The notes under the pieces were generated by a model, which did no database searches, was not told the origin of the DNA, and saw only the letters and a program-made list of their open reading frames with translations. A stretch of 64,000 nt of DNA from an uncultured Leptolinea sp. (GTDB lineage Bacteria > Chloroflexota > Anaerolineae > Anaerolineales > Anaerolineaceae). Position numbers and translations under genes: made by a program. The stretch lies in contig CAIKMQ010000032.1 of the NCBI GenBank assembly GCA_903828565.1, forward strand, positions 62,001-126,000, in the 5' to 3' direction. Below, piece by piece: positions 10,181-20,034 of this stretch; the first letter of the stretch is position 1; the number at the start of each line of letters is the position of its first letter.

Positions 10181-10209
10181 ATTCTAACATGCCAGATTGT
10201 GCTTTACAA
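10181..10209 (-). promoter_or_regulatory. Candidate nrdR-nrdJ promoter
   Basis: Minus strand TTGTAA (10209-10204), 17 nt spacer, TAGAAT (10186-10181). Confidence 0.6.
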
Positions 10210-10262
10210 CTCCTTTATCTTAAAGATTTATTACAGTATTGAATTATTTAAGGTGGACCTAG

Positions 10263-10293
10263 AAAAAAGCCGTACGGATTTTCCGTACGGCTT
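10263..10293 (-). terminator. Intrinsic terminator after ftsZ
   Basis: AAGCCGTACGG / CCGTACGGCTT perfect 11-bp stem, T-run on the minus strand. Confidence 0.9.
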
Positions 10294-10314
10294 GGAATAA
10301 CCTACAGCTTGAGA

Positions 10315-11478
10315 TTAGCGGTTGTTATTCTGACCCTGTTTTTCACGACGGCGAATGAAAGCCGGCACATCGGTGTCATCTGTATTCATGGTGCGCGGTG
10401 TGTATTCCATTGCCGCCTGGATCGGACGATCCAGAGTAACGGGTTTATCTGCTGACAGTGCCTGCTGTACAGTCGCAAGGATAGCAGGCTTCTCTTCTCT
10501 CCGCGGGAAACTAAGGGTACCGGCGTTATCAAAACCTGTGGCGATGACAGTGATGCGCAGGTCGTCACGCATCTCCTTGTCGATCACGGCACCGAAGATC
10601 AGGTTCACGTCAGGGTGGGCAGTTTCTCGGATGATGGCCGCAGCCTGATCGACTTCGTAGAGGGTCAGCCCGGGACCACCGGTAATATTGAAGAGGATAC
10701 CACGGGCACCATTGATGGTGATATCCAGGAGTTCGCTGGCAATGGCTTGCTCAGCAGCCACACGAGCCCGATCCTCACCGGATGCCATGCCTACAGCCAT
10801 GAGGGCTGCTCCACCTTCTGACATAATGGTGCGGACATCTGCGAAGTCCAGGTTGATCAAACCAGGAACCGTGATTACTTCGGATATCCCTTTGACACCC
10901 TGTCGTAAGACATCATCAGCTTTGGTGAAAGCTTCGGTCATACTGACACGCTTGTCGACAATGCTGAGAAGGCGGTCATTGGGAATGACTATCAGGGTAT
11001 CGGCATGCTCTTTCAGGCGATTGATGCCTTCTTCAGCGCGTTTTGTCCGGGGTGATCCTTCCCAGCCGAATGGGCGGGTGACCACGCCGATGGTGAGGGC
11101 ACCACATTCATGAGCTATCTGGGCAATGATCGGGGCAGCGCCAGTTCCTGAGCCACCACCCATCCCAGCTGTGATGAAGACCATGTCTGTGCCTTTTAGG
11201 ACTTCATACAGTTCTTCTGCGGATTCTTCTGCGGCCTTTCGGCCAATTTCAGGGTTACCGCCAGAGCCTAAACCGCGGGTGGTCTTGTCACCAATGCGGA
11301 CTCGCTGGGGTGCCTTCGACATGGAGAGTGCCTGAGCATCCGTGTTGACTGCCACGAATTCGATGCCTTGCATGCCTTCTTCCAGCATGCGGTCAACTGC
11401 ATTGCAGCCGCCGCCACCGACTCCTACTACTTTGATACGTGCAAAGGATTCCTGTGATGATTGAGCGTGAGCGTCCAT
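10315..11478 (-). CDS. ftsZ: Cell division protein FtsZ
   Basis: [24 protein letters not shown] tubulin signature. Start set to ATG 11478 with GAGGAG upstream instead of track start 11640, which overlaps ftsA. Confidence 0.97.
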   Translation of the reverse strand: MDAHAQSSQESFARIKVVGVGGGGCNAVDRMLEEGMQGIEFVAVNTDAQALSMSKAPQRVRIGDKTTRGLGSGGNPEIGRKAAEESAEELYEVLKGTDMVFITAGMGGGSGTGAAPIIAQIAHECGALTIGVVTRPFGWEGSPRTKRAEEGINRLKEHADTLIVIPNDRLLSIVDKRVSMTEAFTKADDVLRQGVKGISEVITVPGLINLDFADVRTIMSEGGAALMAVGMASGEDRARVAAEQAIASELLDITINGARGILFNITGGPGLTLYEVDQAAAIIRETAHPDVNLIFGAVIDKEMRDDLRITVIATGFDNAGTLSFPRREEKPAILATVQQALSADKPVTLDRPIQAAMEYTPRTMNTDDTDVPAFIRRREKQGQNNNR

Positions 11479-11531
11479 TTTATTCTCCTCTTTTTCCTTG
11501 TTAAACACATTTGTAAATCCGATACCACCTT

Positions 11532-12764
11532 TTATGGAAGCAGGCGTTTCAGCAATTCCATCAACTTTTTCCACACAGGTCCATGAGTGAGCGGTCCATG
11601 GCTGGGAGGAAGGACGGTATCGGACATCAACAATGCCCAAAACAGCAAGCCAACACTGGTGGAAAATGCGGGAGTGAGAAGCTGGTCGGAAAGCCCCAGC
11701 AGGTTTTCAGGTCTTGCCACTCTCACAGGTACTCCCATGACCTGGGTAGCGAGGGTGCGGATCCCTGGCAGATTGCTTGTTCCTCCGGTGAGCACCATCC
11801 CGGCAGGAAGCAGTCCATCAAACCCTGAACGTTTGATCTCTTGCAGTAATAAGGTAAAAATCTCTTCAACTCGGGCTTCAATGATCTCTGTCAATTCAAG
11901 TTTAGATCGTGTAACCGGCGCATCTTCACCGAAAGCGCGGATGGTGAAATTTTCCTCTGGGCTGACCTCAGCCATCACGCTGAACCCGTGCTGCAATTTG
12001 ATCTCTTCCGCTTCTGCCAGCGGAACTTTCAAACCATGGGCGATATCATTGGTAATATTGTTGCCACCCAGGGGTAAAACCATGGTATGCCAGACATCTC
12101 CGTCAACATAGACGGCAATACTGGTAGTGCCTGCACCAATATCGCAGACCACCGCTCCCATCTGGCGTTCGGTTTCGGAGAGCACTACTTCCCCGGCTGC
12201 CAGAGGATTTAGAACGAACTGAGCGGGAATTACACCGGCAGAGTGAACCGCCTGGCGGATGTTTTCAACCGTGGCTGAAGCTGCAGTGATGATATGCGCT
12301 TCCACTTCCAACCTGAAGCCATGCATTCCAATCGGCATATGGATGCCGTCCTGGCCGTCCACAGTAAAACTGCGTTGGATGACATGTATAATCTCGCGGT
12401 TATGCGGAATGGCAACAGCTTGCGCTGCTTCGAGAGCGCGGGCGATATCCGCGCGATCGATCACTCTTCCTGCAATTCCGACCACGCCGCGGCTGTTGAT
12501 AGAAGAAATATGCGACCCGGAAAGGCTGACGATTGCGGATGTGATCTCTAAACCAGATGAACGTTCAGCTTTTTGTATGGATCTGGTGATAGATTGGGTC
12601 GCGGCCGTTATATCAATGACCGTCCCGCGTTTGATCCCCAGGGAAGGTTCAATCCCTGTCCCCAGAATGCGCAATGATTTTTCTCCTTCAACCCGTGCCA
12701 CCAGGGTACAGATCTTGGAGGTGCCAATATCTAATCCCACTACAATTTGTTCTTCCATACTCAC
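11532..12764 (-). CDS. ftsA: Cell division protein FtsA
   Basis: [16 protein letters not shown] actin-like fold, gene order. Confidence 0.95.
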   Translation of the reverse strand: MSMEEQIVVGLDIGTSKICTLVARVEGEKSLRILGTGIEPSLGIKRGTVIDITAATQSITRSIQKAERSSGLEITSAIVSLSGSHISSINSRGVVGIAGRVIDRADIARALEAAQAVAIPHNREIIHVIQRSFTVDGQDGIHMPIGMHGFRLEVEAHIITAASATVENIRQAVHSAGVIPAQFVLNPLAAGEVVLSETERQMGAVVCDIGAGTTSIAVYVDGDVWHTMVLPLGGNNITNDIAHGLKVPLAEAEEIKLQHGFSVMAEVSPEENFTIRAFGEDAPVTRSKLELTEIIEARVEEIFTLLLQEIKRSGFDGLLPAGMVLTGGTSNLPGIRTLATQVMGVPVRVARPENLLGLSDQLLTPAFSTSVGLLFWALLMSDTVLPPSHGPLTHGPVWKKLMELLKRLLP

Positions 12765-13804
12765 TCCATCCGAAAATACGGTGCGTAGATGTTTTCCATG
12801 GAGATCAAATCGGGGTGAATACCTCTCCTGGATAATTCCTCTACAACTACCGCATAAGCTGCAAGTTTTTCTGACATTTCAGCCGGTGTCAGCCCAAAAT
12901 ACACTTCCCAGCCATTGGGATCTGCCCAGCCGATGCCATAGGTGGGATCATAGATCAGTGAAACACCAGCAGGCGCCTGGTTTGCCATACCTTGAATAGC
13001 AGGGATCAGGTTGGGGTCGATGAATTTTGGCGTCGGTGCTTCTTCTACCTGAAGAGAAGGAGCCAGGCTGGATGGCACCAGTAAACTGGCCAGTGGTTTG
13101 CTGCTTTCCTGTCTGACCAGGCTCAGGTTATAGCCACCTGAGGGAGGGTTTCCATTCGCGAATATGGTCGTTAATCCCTCTGCTTCACCCTTCGGTTCAA
13201 ATGCTACGCCATCTGCCGATATCCAGCGTAGATCGCTATCCTGTTCCCAGATAAGAACCGGAACACGTTCTGTGATGCGAACAGAAACTGTCGCAGGGAA
13301 ACCGATGGAAACATTGGCTTTTTCAACTACCGGATAAGTGTTTTTTACGATATTTTCCAGTGAGTTCGGGCTGAGCGTCAATACATTCTTCCCTGTGACA
13401 GCCAGAATGCTTTCCATTTCTTCATTCGTAATCCGGTCCCCGCCCCGCAAGGAGACCTTGCTGACATTGAAGAATGGTGATGAAAGGAAAGTGTAGATTA
13501 GGAAAGCGGAGACAATAAAGATAGAAGCAGAGACCACTCGCCAACCCGGATTGAAAATCGGGATGGAGGGTAGGCGAAATTCCTTCCCATTGGCAGAGCG
13601 GAAGAATATCCGGCGGCGGGTACGCTGGCGAGGTTTCTGAATGATGGGCAGCATGGTGTCGCCTGTGCGGGATTGAATGGCGGGTTGATATTCAGCCGGG
13701 CGTTTTACAATATCTGTGGCTGTCGTGACCCGCTGATCCATCTCATGCAGGCGCCTTGCGCGGACTTGCTCGGCGCGCGACATATATCTTCTCTCAGGGC
13801 TCAT
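12761..13804 (-). CDS. ftsQ: Cell division protein FtsQ/DivIB
   Basis: Single TM followed by POTRA-like FFNVSKVSLRGGDRITNEEMESI; position between ddl and ftsA. Confidence 0.88.
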   Translation of the reverse strand: MSPERRYMSRAEQVRARRLHEMDQRVTTATDIVKRPAEYQPAIQSRTGDTMLPIIQKPRQRTRRRIFFRSANGKEFRLPSIPIFNPGWRVVSASIFIVSAFLIYTFLSSPFFNVSKVSLRGGDRITNEEMESILAVTGKNVLTLSPNSLENIVKNTYPVVEKANVSIGFPATVSVRITERVPVLIWEQDSDLRWISADGVAFEPKGEAEGLTTIFANGNPPSGGYNLSLVRQESSKPLASLLVPSSLAPSLQVEEAPTPKFIDPNLIPAIQGMANQAPAGVSLIYDPTYGIGWADPNGWEVYFGLTPAEMSEKLAAYAVVVEELSRRGIHPDLISMENIYAPYFRME

Positions 13805-14919
13805 GATCCCCTCCCATAGGTGCGCACCGTACGGTCGCGCTCGGCTTTGCGATCCATGCCCAGTTCGATCAATCGGTCCACCAGCCGGGGGTAAGTAAGC
13901 CCAGAGGCTTCCCAGAGTTTTGGGTACATGGAGATGCTGGTAAAGCCAGGGATCGTATTGATCTCATTCAGGTAGATCTCCCCGGTGTCATTGTCCAGGA
14001 AAAAGTCTGCCCGCGCCATACCGGCGCAATCAGCAGCCTGGTAGGCTTTGATTGCCAGCTGTTGGATCCGGGCTGTTTGATCGGAGGAAATGGCAGCGGG
14101 GATCAGCAAGTCCGATTTGTCATCCAAATACTTGGCAGCATAGGAATAGAAATCAGCATTTGGATTGATCTCACCGGGAACTGAAGCTTGAGGGCGATCA
14201 TTCCCCAGCACACTTACTTCGATCTCACGCGCATTTACGCCCATTTCGATCAGGATACGGCGATCGTAGCGTGCGGCATCGATTAAACCTTCCTGCAGGT
14301 CGGATCTGTTCCGGCATTTACTGACACCCACGGATGATCCCATGTTCGCGGGCTTGACGAATAACGGATAGCGGGAGAGCTTCTCCGCGGCTTTGATGAT
14401 GGCAGGCAGGTCATTTTCGACCTCCACACGAGTGGCAAGGATGTAAGGAACCATCGGAATGCCATTGGCACGCAGGACATCTTTGAACAAGGCTTTATCC
14501 ATAGCAGCGGAAGAGCCTAACACGCCAGCCCCGACATAAGCGACATCTGCCATTTCTAGAAGCCCCTGAAGTGTGCCGTCCTCTCCGTATGTGCCATGCA
14601 GGACGGGAAAAACAACATCCATCTTGGTAATCCATGTGAGCTTCTCCCCATCCGGGGATGAAGTTACCTGGAAGAGGCCGGGACGCGAAGGATCACCTAA
14701 GATGGCAGCACCGGGAAGGTGGGATATATCGTTTTGCTCAAGGGCTTCGAGCACATTCGCCCCTGTCACCCAGCGACCGGAACTTGTAATGCCGACCTGG
14801 TGGATATTGTAACGGGTAGTATCTATGACACTCAGCACGGATCGCGCTGAGCGTAAAGAGACTGCATGTTCGCCGCTTCTGCCACCAAATATCACTACCA
14901 GATCAATTTTGCTTGCCAT
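13801..14919 (-). CDS. ddl: D-alanine--D-alanine ligase
   Basis: VIFGGRSGEHAVSLRSA, FPVLHGTYGEDGTLQGLLE, EINTIPGFTSISMYPKL. Confidence 0.96.
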   Translation of the reverse strand: MASKIDLVVIFGGRSGEHAVSLRSARSVLSVIDTTRYNIHQVGITSSGRWVTGANVLEALEQNDISHLPGAAILGDPSRPGLFQVTSSPDGEKLTWITKMDVVFPVLHGTYGEDGTLQGLLEMADVAYVGAGVLGSSAAMDKALFKDVLRANGIPMVPYILATRVEVENDLPAIIKAAEKLSRYPLFVKPANMGSSVGVSKCRNRSDLQEGLIDAARYDRRILIEMGVNAREIEVSVLGNDRPQASVPGEINPNADFYSYAAKYLDDKSDLLIPAAISSDQTARIQQLAIKAYQAADCAGMARADFFLDNDTGEIYLNEINTIPGFTSISMYPKLWEASGLTYPRLVDRLIELGMDRKAERDRTVRTYGRGS

Positions 14920-15847
14920 GATGATTCTCCTGCGAAAAATTACCGATCATTTCAATTTCTGTTTCCAATGCGATGCCAAACTGACGAAGGACTTCTGTTT
15001 GGACATGGCAGATGAGGTGGTAATAATCATCTGCCGAGGCATTCTGCGCGTTGATAAAGAAATTCGCGTGTTTCTCACTGACAGCAGCACCACCAATGGT
15101 GAAACCTTTCAAACCTGCGGCTTCTACCAACCTGCCGGCATGATCTCCCACCGGGTTCTTGAAGATCGAACCCAGGTTGGCTCCCGGGGGCTGGGTTGCT
15201 TTTCGACGGTTGTTGAAGGTCGTCATAAGCGCGCGAATCTCCTCTTCCGGTTTCCTTTCCAGACGGAGGGTCGCCTGAAGGACCACCTCCGGTTCGGTGG
15301 ATCGTTTCAGGATACTGGTGCGATACCCATACTCAAAACGTGGGCATGGCCAGGATTCCGTTTTTCCATTTTGGTGCAATATGCTTGCCGATTCAAGAAC
15401 GGAAGCCATTTCAGCGCCATGAGCACCGGCATTTCCATATACAGCACCGCCCAATGTGCCGGGGATCCCGCCCGCCCATTCGAAACCACCCAGTTCATGT
15501 TCAGCCAGAAGACGTGCGAGTTTGACCAGATTGAACCCCGAATCAGCGATGACCAGAGGTATCTGACCATCCAGATGGTATTCGATCTCGCAGGTTTTAT
15601 TCACTATGATCAAGCCCTGGAAGCCAGAATCGCTGATCAATAAATTCGATCCTTCACCGATGAGGTGATAGGGTGTATTTGTGGACCATACTGCCAGCAG
15701 CGCCTGAAACAGTGCCTGGCGGGTATCAGCAATGAAAAGCGCTTCTGCCGGGCCGCCGATGCGAGCTGTTGTGTAGCGTGCCAGACTGACAGAACGCAGC
15801 AAACGGCCGCCTAGCATTTCATTCAGGGGCGCCATGCGATCAGTCAT
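14903..15847 (-). CDS. murB: UDP-N-acetylenolpyruvoylglucosamine reductase
   Basis: LARYTTARIGGPAEALF, GGFEWAGGIPGTLGGAVYGNAGAHG, NLGSIFKNP. Confidence 0.95.
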   Translation of the reverse strand: MTDRMAPLNEMLGGRLLRSVSLARYTTARIGGPAEALFIADTRQALFQALLAVWSTNTPYHLIGEGSNLLISDSGFQGLIIVNKTCEIEYHLDGQIPLVIADSGFNLVKLARLLAEHELGGFEWAGGIPGTLGGAVYGNAGAHGAEMASVLESASILHQNGKTESWPCPRFEYGYRTSILKRSTEPEVVLQATLRLERKPEEEIRALMTTFNNRRKATQPPGANLGSIFKNPVGDHAGRLVEAAGLKGFTIGGAAVSEKHANFFINAQNASADDYYHLICHVQTEVLRQFGIALETEIEMIGNFSQENHHGKQN

Positions 15848-17231
15848 TCTGCGATCCCTTCAAATCGGCTGCCAGGGCGGGGTTAATCTCCACAGCATCA
15901 CCTGCGGAAAGCACGATCACAACATCGCCCGGCTGTAATTCCTGTTTCAGAAGGGGAACCACTTCCATGTATCCGTGAATGAAGCGGGTTCGGGCGGAAT
16001 CCATCTGATCTACCAGTTCTTTCGATGAGAATGCTTCCTTTGGTTCGCGAGAGGCATAGATCTCCGTTATGAATACCTGGTCGGCATCGGAAAAAGCATG
16101 GGTGAATTCTGAGCGGAGCAGTCGGGTGCGGGAGTAGGTATGAGGCTGCCAGATGGCATAAATGCGAGCCTGCTGAAAGCGGGAACGGACAGCAGCGAGG
16201 GTGGTTCGGATCTCGGTGGGGTGATGCGCATAGTCATCGATCAAAGTGATGCCGTGCACAACCTCTGTAATTTCGAAACGCCGACCAGTACCGGTAAAAG
16301 AGGCGACGTGATGTGCAGCCGATTGAATATCCAGGTCTAATATGTGTGCTGCTGCCAGGGCAGCCAGCGCGTTCTGAATATTGTGCTTGCCGGGTAGGGC
16401 AAGGGTGATGTTTTGTGAGAGTATATGGCTTTCAGCACCTACCCGCTGCCAGACATCCAGAGTAAAGTAACCATCTGCTGAAAGTCGGATATTTCGGGCT
16501 TGATAATCATTCCAGGATTCCAATCCATAGGTTTGGCAGGGAATATTGGCCGCTAATAGGTCTTTTGAGAATTTGAGCAGATCAGGTTGATCTCCACACA
16601 CGAGAACAGTTCCGCCAACGCGGATGGAGGAGGCAAATTCGAAGAACGCCTGCCGGTACTCCTGGAAGGTCGGGTAAATATCGGGATGATCAAGTTCGAG
16701 ATAGGTGATCACAGCGATGTTGGGGTTGAGACCGAGGAACATGCGGTCGTATTCATCCGCTTCGATCACGAAGAAACCACCCTTGCCGGCATGTGCATTG
16801 GTTCCCAACTGCTGGACAGTACCGCCGACAATAAACGAAGGGTCTAGCTCCATCTGATGGAGCATATAAGAGATCATACCGGTGGTCGTCGTTTTCCCGT
16901 GGGTACCGGCAATGGCGATGGATACCTTATCTTGCATGAACTGACCGAGGAAATCCGAACGCTTGAGAACGGGAATACCTGCGGTGTAGGCTGCCTGAAC
17001 CTCAGGGTTATCATCCCCAATCGCTGAAGAACGAACGACAATGTCCGCACCTGCGATATTTTCTGCCTGATGACCGATGTAAACTTGGATACCATCCCTG
17101 ACGAGAGCATCTGCCAGCGGGCCCTGTGTCTGGTCGGATCCGGAAACCATATAGTCGCTTTCGTGCAACAGGCGGGCGATGGCCGACAACCCTGTGCCAC
17201 CAATACCAATGAGGTGTATGTGTTGTTTCAT
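15840..17231 (-). CDS. murC: UDP-N-acetylmuramate--L-alanine ligase
   Basis: HLIGIGGTGLSAIARLL, AGTHGKTTTTGMI. Start corrected from 17300 to ATG 17231. Confidence 0.95.
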   Translation of the reverse strand: MKQHIHLIGIGGTGLSAIARLLHESDYMVSGSDQTQGPLADALVRDGIQVYIGHQAENIAGADIVVRSSAIGDDNPEVQAAYTAGIPVLKRSDFLGQFMQDKVSIAIAGTHGKTTTTGMISYMLHQMELDPSFIVGGTVQQLGTNAHAGKGGFFVIEADEYDRMFLGLNPNIAVITYLELDHPDIYPTFQEYRQAFFEFASSIRVGGTVLVCGDQPDLLKFSKDLLAANIPCQTYGLESWNDYQARNIRLSADGYFTLDVWQRVGAESHILSQNITLALPGKHNIQNALAALAAAHILDLDIQSAAHHVASFTGTGRRFEITEVVHGITLIDDYAHHPTEIRTTLAAVRSRFQQARIYAIWQPHTYSRTRLLRSEFTHAFSDADQVFITEIYASREPKEAFSSKELVDQMDSARTRFIHGYMEVVPLLKQELQPGDVVIVLSAGDAVEINPALAADLKGSQND

Positions 17232-17767
17232 AGGAACACCACGATCAGGCCAATGAGACCTACGGCCGAAACGAAATAAACCAACGGTGCTCCCAACCAT
17301 ACGGGAGGTAGGATGGTCAGTAAACGCAGGGCGGCATCACCGGCAGCGCTGCCTGAATCTGGTGAGAGGATGGATTGGAAGGGATAGTCCGCGTGGTGCA
17401 TGTAGAACCACAAGGATCCGAATAGCAGAAATCCATTCAATGCGCCGAGTGTCAGGCCGACCAAGCGATCCGCGAACGATCCACGAATGAGGCGGGGAGA
17501 GGTGGAAACTCGCGGCAGGTTAGGAGTGCGGTATCCCAGGAAGGCGGCCAGTGCCAGTAGGGCAGAACGGAGGATGACGTTTCCGCCGTGCAGCAGGTCC
17601 GTTACCAGATCATCGACAGCCGGGAGGAATTCCTGCATCAGGGTGACCATGCAAATTCCAATTACCAGGCTGAATGCCAGTAAAAGCTCCCTAGCCCAAC
17701 CGCGGTTCATACCGATGATGGCGAACAAAAGGATAAAGCACCAGAAGAGGAAGGACAGGCTGACCAT
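17228..17767 (-). CDS. CvpA-like multi-TM membrane protein
   Basis: Hydrophobic helices and GLTLGALNGFLLFG, CvpA-like; SD GGAGGA before ATG 17767; overlaps murC start by 4 nt. Confidence 0.6.
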   Translation of the reverse strand: MVSLSFLFWCFILLFAIIGMNRGWARELLLAFSLVIGICMVTLMQEFLPAVDDLVTDLLHGGNVILRSALLALAAFLGYRTPNLPRVSTSPRLIRGSFADRLVGLTLGALNGFLLFGSLWFYMHHADYPFQSILSPDSGSAAGDAALRLLTILPPVWLGAPLVYFVSAVGLIGLIVVFL

Positions 17768-17768
17768 A

Positions 17769-18881
17769 TTACCCGGTCCTCCTTCCCGCGGATGCCACTG
17801 CGAATGCGAAATCGGCGATCTCACGTGCCGCCTGTGGGTGGGCTAGCGCTGAAGCTGCCTGCCGCATGGAGGACAAGCGCTGCGGGTCTGATATCAGTGA
17901 AGTGACCACAGGCAGCAAATCGGTGGATAAAGTAGAGTTTTCGATGATTATTGCCGCACCATGACTGACCAGGTAATCTGCATTTGTCTTCTGGTATCGC
18001 CAGGCGTAGGGGTATGGAACGAGGATGGAAGGTAATCCGAACAGCGGATACTCACCGAGCACTGATGCCCCGCCGCGTGATACCACAAGATCCGCTGCAG
18101 CCAGGGCAGCTCCCATCTCATGCAGGTAGGGGAGGAGGTGATAGCGGTTTTGTAGCTCAACCGGGAACGATGCCTGGATCCCCTGCAGCTCCGCATGATC
18201 AGCTGGACCGGAAATATGGATCACTTCAACTGACCCTGGTAGTGAAGGCAGGATACTGGCCAGAGCCTGATTGATGGAATGTGCGCCTTTGCTGCCGCCA
18301 AAAACCAGTAGCACCTGTGAATTCTTCTGGATGCCAAAGAATTCACGTCCTTTAGCACGATCCCAACGATTGAGTCCAGAACGGGTGGGGTAGCCTGTCA
18401 CTTTTACTTGCCTGGCACGGGAGAAAAAAGTCGCAGAATTCGCGGTTGTGACGGCAATCGCATCTGCAAAGCGCGCGATCGCCTGTAGAGCCAGCCCGGG
18501 TTCGATATCTGGCACATACAACAGGGATGGGATCTTGATACCGGCAAATGCCATGGGAACTGCTACATAGCCACCGGTGAAGAACAACAGATCTGGCTTG
18601 AAACTTCGCAAGATCCGCACTGATCGAATGTACCCGCGGAATAACCGCAGCAGATTGCCGGGAAGGTTTCTCAAGTTGATACCATGCAAGCCGGCAGCAG
18701 GGATGGTTTCAAATGCGATTCCCTCGCGTTTGACCATCTCCCCTTCCATGCCGCCTTCTCCGCCTACCCAGAGGACTTGTTCAGTCCTGCTGTTCAGGTT
18801 CTGGAGAACTGACAGCGCGGGGTACACGCCCCCGCCCGTTCCACCTGCGCAGATCAACAACCGCACTGAAGACGCTCCCAT
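17769..18881 (-). CDS. murG: UDP-GlcNAc--lipid I transferase MurG
   Basis: ICAGGTGGGVYPALSVL, FGGSKGAHSINQAL, SRGGASVLGE. Start uncertain: 18893, 18881 or GTG 18866. Confidence 0.93.
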   Translation of the reverse strand: MGASSVRLLICAGGTGGGVYPALSVLQNLNSRTEQVLWVGGEGGMEGEMVKREGIAFETIPAAGLHGINLRNLPGNLLRLFRGYIRSVRILRSFKPDLLFFTGGYVAVPMAFAGIKIPSLLYVPDIEPGLALQAIARFADAIAVTTANSATFFSRARQVKVTGYPTRSGLNRWDRAKGREFFGIQKNSQVLLVFGGSKGAHSINQALASILPSLPGSVEVIHISGPADHAELQGIQASFPVELQNRYHLLPYLHEMGAALAAADLVVSRGGASVLGEYPLFGLPSILVPYPYAWRYQKTNADYLVSHGAAIIIENSTLSTDLLPVVTSLISDPQRLSSMRQAASALAHPQAAREIADFAFAVASAGRRTG

Positions 18882-20034
18882 CTTTGGCTTCATTTGCCAT
18901 ATTGGTTCGGGAAATGTTCATCAGAACACCAATCCCGATTAGTGTGATCACCAGGTTCGACCCGCCAGAGCTAAAGAATGGCAGGGCGTTCCCGGCGAAC
19001 GGAAATAGGCCGATGATCACGGCCATATTCAGCATGGCTTCCAAAAGGATCCAAAACGTGATACCGGAAGCCAGTAATGAACCTATTTTATCTGGCGCAT
19101 TTCGGGCAATAGAGATACCTCTCCAGAGGAGCAGGCTGAATAGCGCAATCACAACCGTTGCACCAAGCAGCCCGGTTTCTTCCACGACGATGGCATAGAT
19201 GCTATCGGTGTGAGGGACGGGCAGGCCGGTGAATTTGACGCTGGATTGACCGATACCCACCCCAAACCATCCACCGCGGATAACAGCTTCCATCGCGCGC
19301 ATCACATGGTAATTAGACTTGGTAAGATCAGCCAGACCGGCCAGATAAGATGCCAGGCGGGCAGCGCCGGTGGTATAGACTTTGAGGAATAACCAGCCGA
19401 TTACTCCGAGGCCGGCAATCGCCAATGTGATCTGACGCCAGTCTGCTCCAGCGAGGAAGTAAAGAATGCTGCCGATCACAACAACGGTCGCGGCGGCGCT
19501 CAAGTCCGGCTGTGCAAAGATCAGCACGAAGAAAACTGCCAGAATAGCCACGACAGGGAAGAAGCCAAACCCAAAAGTGCGGATCTGTTCTTTTTTCGAG
19601 TCCAGCCAGAAGGACATGTACAAGATAATGGTGAGCTTGGCGAGCTCAGACGGCTGGATGGATCCCTTGAATAAGCCACGGGCCGGGGTGTCTGCGTCTG
19701 CACGGCCGAAAATGAGCACCAGGATGAGCAGGAAGACGGTAAATCCGACGATGAGCAGGATCAGTTTGCGGTAGTAGTGATAATCGATCATTGAAACGAT
19801 ACCTGCAAGCACCAGCCCAACCACTGCCCAGAGCAGCTGACGCAGGAAAATAGAACTGGCAGCCATTTCTCTGACAACCGCATAATCCCAACTGGCGCTG
19901 TAAAGCATCATCAATCCATAGGAAAGCAGGGAGATGACGATCAACAGCAGTGGTACATCGATATGGATGCGCCGGTGACCGTGGTTACCCGGGGTACGGG
20001 GCGTTGAGGACTTTACGAAAGTAGTTGTACCCAT
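18781..20034 (-). CDS. ftsW: Lipid II polymerase FtsW (SEDS)
   Basis: Multi-TM; GIGQSSVKFTGLPVPHTDSIYAIVVEETGLLG, FFSSGGSNLVITLIGIGVLMNISR. Confidence 0.94.
   Translation of the reverse strand: MGTTTFVKSSTPRTPGNHGHRRIHIDVPLLLIVISLLSYGLMMLYSASWDYAVVREMAASSIFLRQLLWAVVGLVLAGIVSMIDYHYYRKLILLIVGFTVFLLILVLIFGRADADTPARGLFKGSIQPSELAKLTIILYMSFWLDSKKEQIRTFGFGFFPVVAILAVFFVLIFAQPDLSAAATVVVIGSILYFLAGADWRQITLAIAGLGVIGWLFLKVYTTGAARLASYLAGLADLTKSNYHVMRAMEAVIRGGWFGVGIGQSSVKFTGLPVPHTDSIYAIVVEETGLLGATVVIALFSLLLWRGISIARNAPDKIGSLLASGITFWILLEAMLNMAVIIGLFPFAGNALPFFSSGGSNLVITLIGIGVLMNISRTNMANEAKDGSVFSAVVDLRRWNGRGRVPRAVSSPEPEQQD

Noticed and set aside
12259-12999. 246-aa plus-strand ORF
   Set aside because: Antisense to ftsA/ftsQ; no recognisable motif, SD or operon context.
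14825-15643. 272-aa plus-strand ORF
   Set aside because: Antisense to ddl/murB, low-complexity non-protein-like composition; shadow ORF.
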